Part shown: piece by piece, positions 63,654 through 64,000 of the stretch | How positions within the stretch are numbered: the first letter of the stretch is position 1 | Layout of the letters: each line of letters starts with the position of its first letter | Origin: Phycisphaerae bacterium | GTDB taxonomy: Bacteria; Planctomycetota; Phycisphaerae; UBA1845; PWPN01 | Length of the DNA stretch: 64,000 nucleotides | Direction of reading: 5' to 3' | NCBI GenBank assembly: GCA_018003015.1 | Contig: JAGNEZ010000003.1 | Location: 124,001 to 188,000 of the forward strand | Made by a program: the position numbers and the translations under genes | The notes under the pieces: model-generated | What the model saw: the letters and a program-made list of their open reading frames with translations, nothing else | The model's database searches: none | Told to the model about the DNA's origin: nothing

Positions 63654-64000
63654 ATGGCCAAGCAGCTCACTGACGAGACGATCGCGACCGCCGAGAATCT
63701 CTTTCGCGAGTACCTGCGTGACCGGGGCTTGAAGTACACGCACGAGCGAAAGACCGTGCTCCGCGAGGTGCTGGGTAACCCGGACCACTTCGAAGCCGAG
63801 CAACTCCTGGTCGATCTTCGCCAAGCCGGCCGGCGGGTCGCCAAGGCCACGATCTACCGTACCCTGCCGTTGCTGGTCAACTGCGGCATCCTCAAGCAGG
63901 TCCAGTTCGGCGACAAGCTGACCCGCTACGAGCACACCTTTGGCCAGAACGCTCACGATCACATGGTCTGCGGACACTGCCACAAGATCATCGAGTTCAG
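63654..64000 (+). CDS. Fur-family metal-responsive regulator, C-terminus cut by window edge
   Basis: The first 115 residues are in the window (MAKQLTDETIATAENLFREY). The winged-helix DNA-binding domain reads YTHERKTVLREVLGNPDHFE, AEQLLVDLRQAGRRVAKATI, YRTLPLLVNCGILKQV. The metal-binding part begins with HDHMVCGHCHKIIEF, including the His-rich and Cys-x2-Cys zinc site. It may sense iron, zinc or peroxide; which one is not decidable here. It follows lpxI by 10 bases with GAGGACGAC at the start, so it is in the lpxD-lpxI operon. Confidence 0.92.
   Translation, partial: MAKQLTDETIATAENLFREYLRDRGLKYTHERKTVLREVLGNPDHFEAEQLLVDLRQAGRRVAKATIYRTLPLLVNCGILKQVQFGDKLTRYEHTFGQNAHDHMVCGHCHKIIEF

Overview
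This 64 kb, GC-rich stretch most likely comes from a member of the Planctomycetota. The evidence is the mix of PEP-CTERM proteins, dockerin-like (double EF-hand) tails ending in CYSGP-type motifs, several prepilin-like proteins, Tat-exported Gfo/Idh oxidoreductases, the futalosine menaquinone pathway, Gram-negative lipid A genes (lpxD, lpxI) and flagellar genes (fliD, fliS). Class-level placement is inference. I saw no rRNA, tRNA, CRISPR array or intact insertion sequence.

Layout. 1-5330: an AIR-synthase-like gene (cut by the window edge), a small membrane protein and a two-domain nitrilase on the minus strand. A promoter between them and the next block then drives dnaJ and two membrane/TPR genes on the plus strand. 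5621-8233: a large surface protein with an autotransporter-type repeat, three cadherin-like domains and a Cys-containing C-terminal anchor. 8217-10431: a broken Tat/oxidoreductase relic, then mqnC-mqnA. 10535-14888: a GAF/PP2C phosphatase, a sigma-70 factor and a Tat oxidoreductase. 15058-18283: a small secreted protein and gyrA on the minus strand. 18773-19407: two small hypotheticals. 19881-22670: a secreted EF-hand-tailed protein. 23072-26834: fliD (very long) and fliS. 26902-33255: TPR protein, aminotransferase, hisH, Na+/Ca2+ exchanger, and a clan GH-A glycosidase. 33914-44688: a plus-strand island of secreted and pseudopilin-like proteins. 44742-46914: a minus-strand operon of pseudopilin, VTC polyphosphate-polymerase-like protein and DUF4956 membrane protein. 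47265-52556: CopD-like membrane protein, cysH, then an ECF sigma / membrane partner / TPR / secreted protein operon. 52557-59843: a decayed, repeat-rich segment with gene relics followed by three surface-protein genes, bracketed by a 33-bp direct repeat. 59903-64000: polX, then lpxD-lpxI-fur.

How it fits together. Core metabolism and information genes (gyrA, polX, hisH, mqnA/C, lpxD/I) alternate with accessory blocks devoted to the cell surface. The surface proteins share a small set of C-terminal sorting modules: three PEP-CTERM, seven Cys-rich double EF-hand, and one Cys-Gly anchor. One core domain occurs with two different tails, so the tails behave as exchangeable parts.

The most interesting leads are a pseudopilin relic carrying two exact in-frame deletions, the pseudopilin-VTC-DUF4956 operon, several genes whose promoter -10 box sits only 6-8 nt from the start codon (leaderless mRNA candidates), a PEP-CTERM hydrolase that has lost its stop and reads through its own terminator, and the direct repeat bracketing an accessory block. 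I cannot claim a proven new system from sequence alone.
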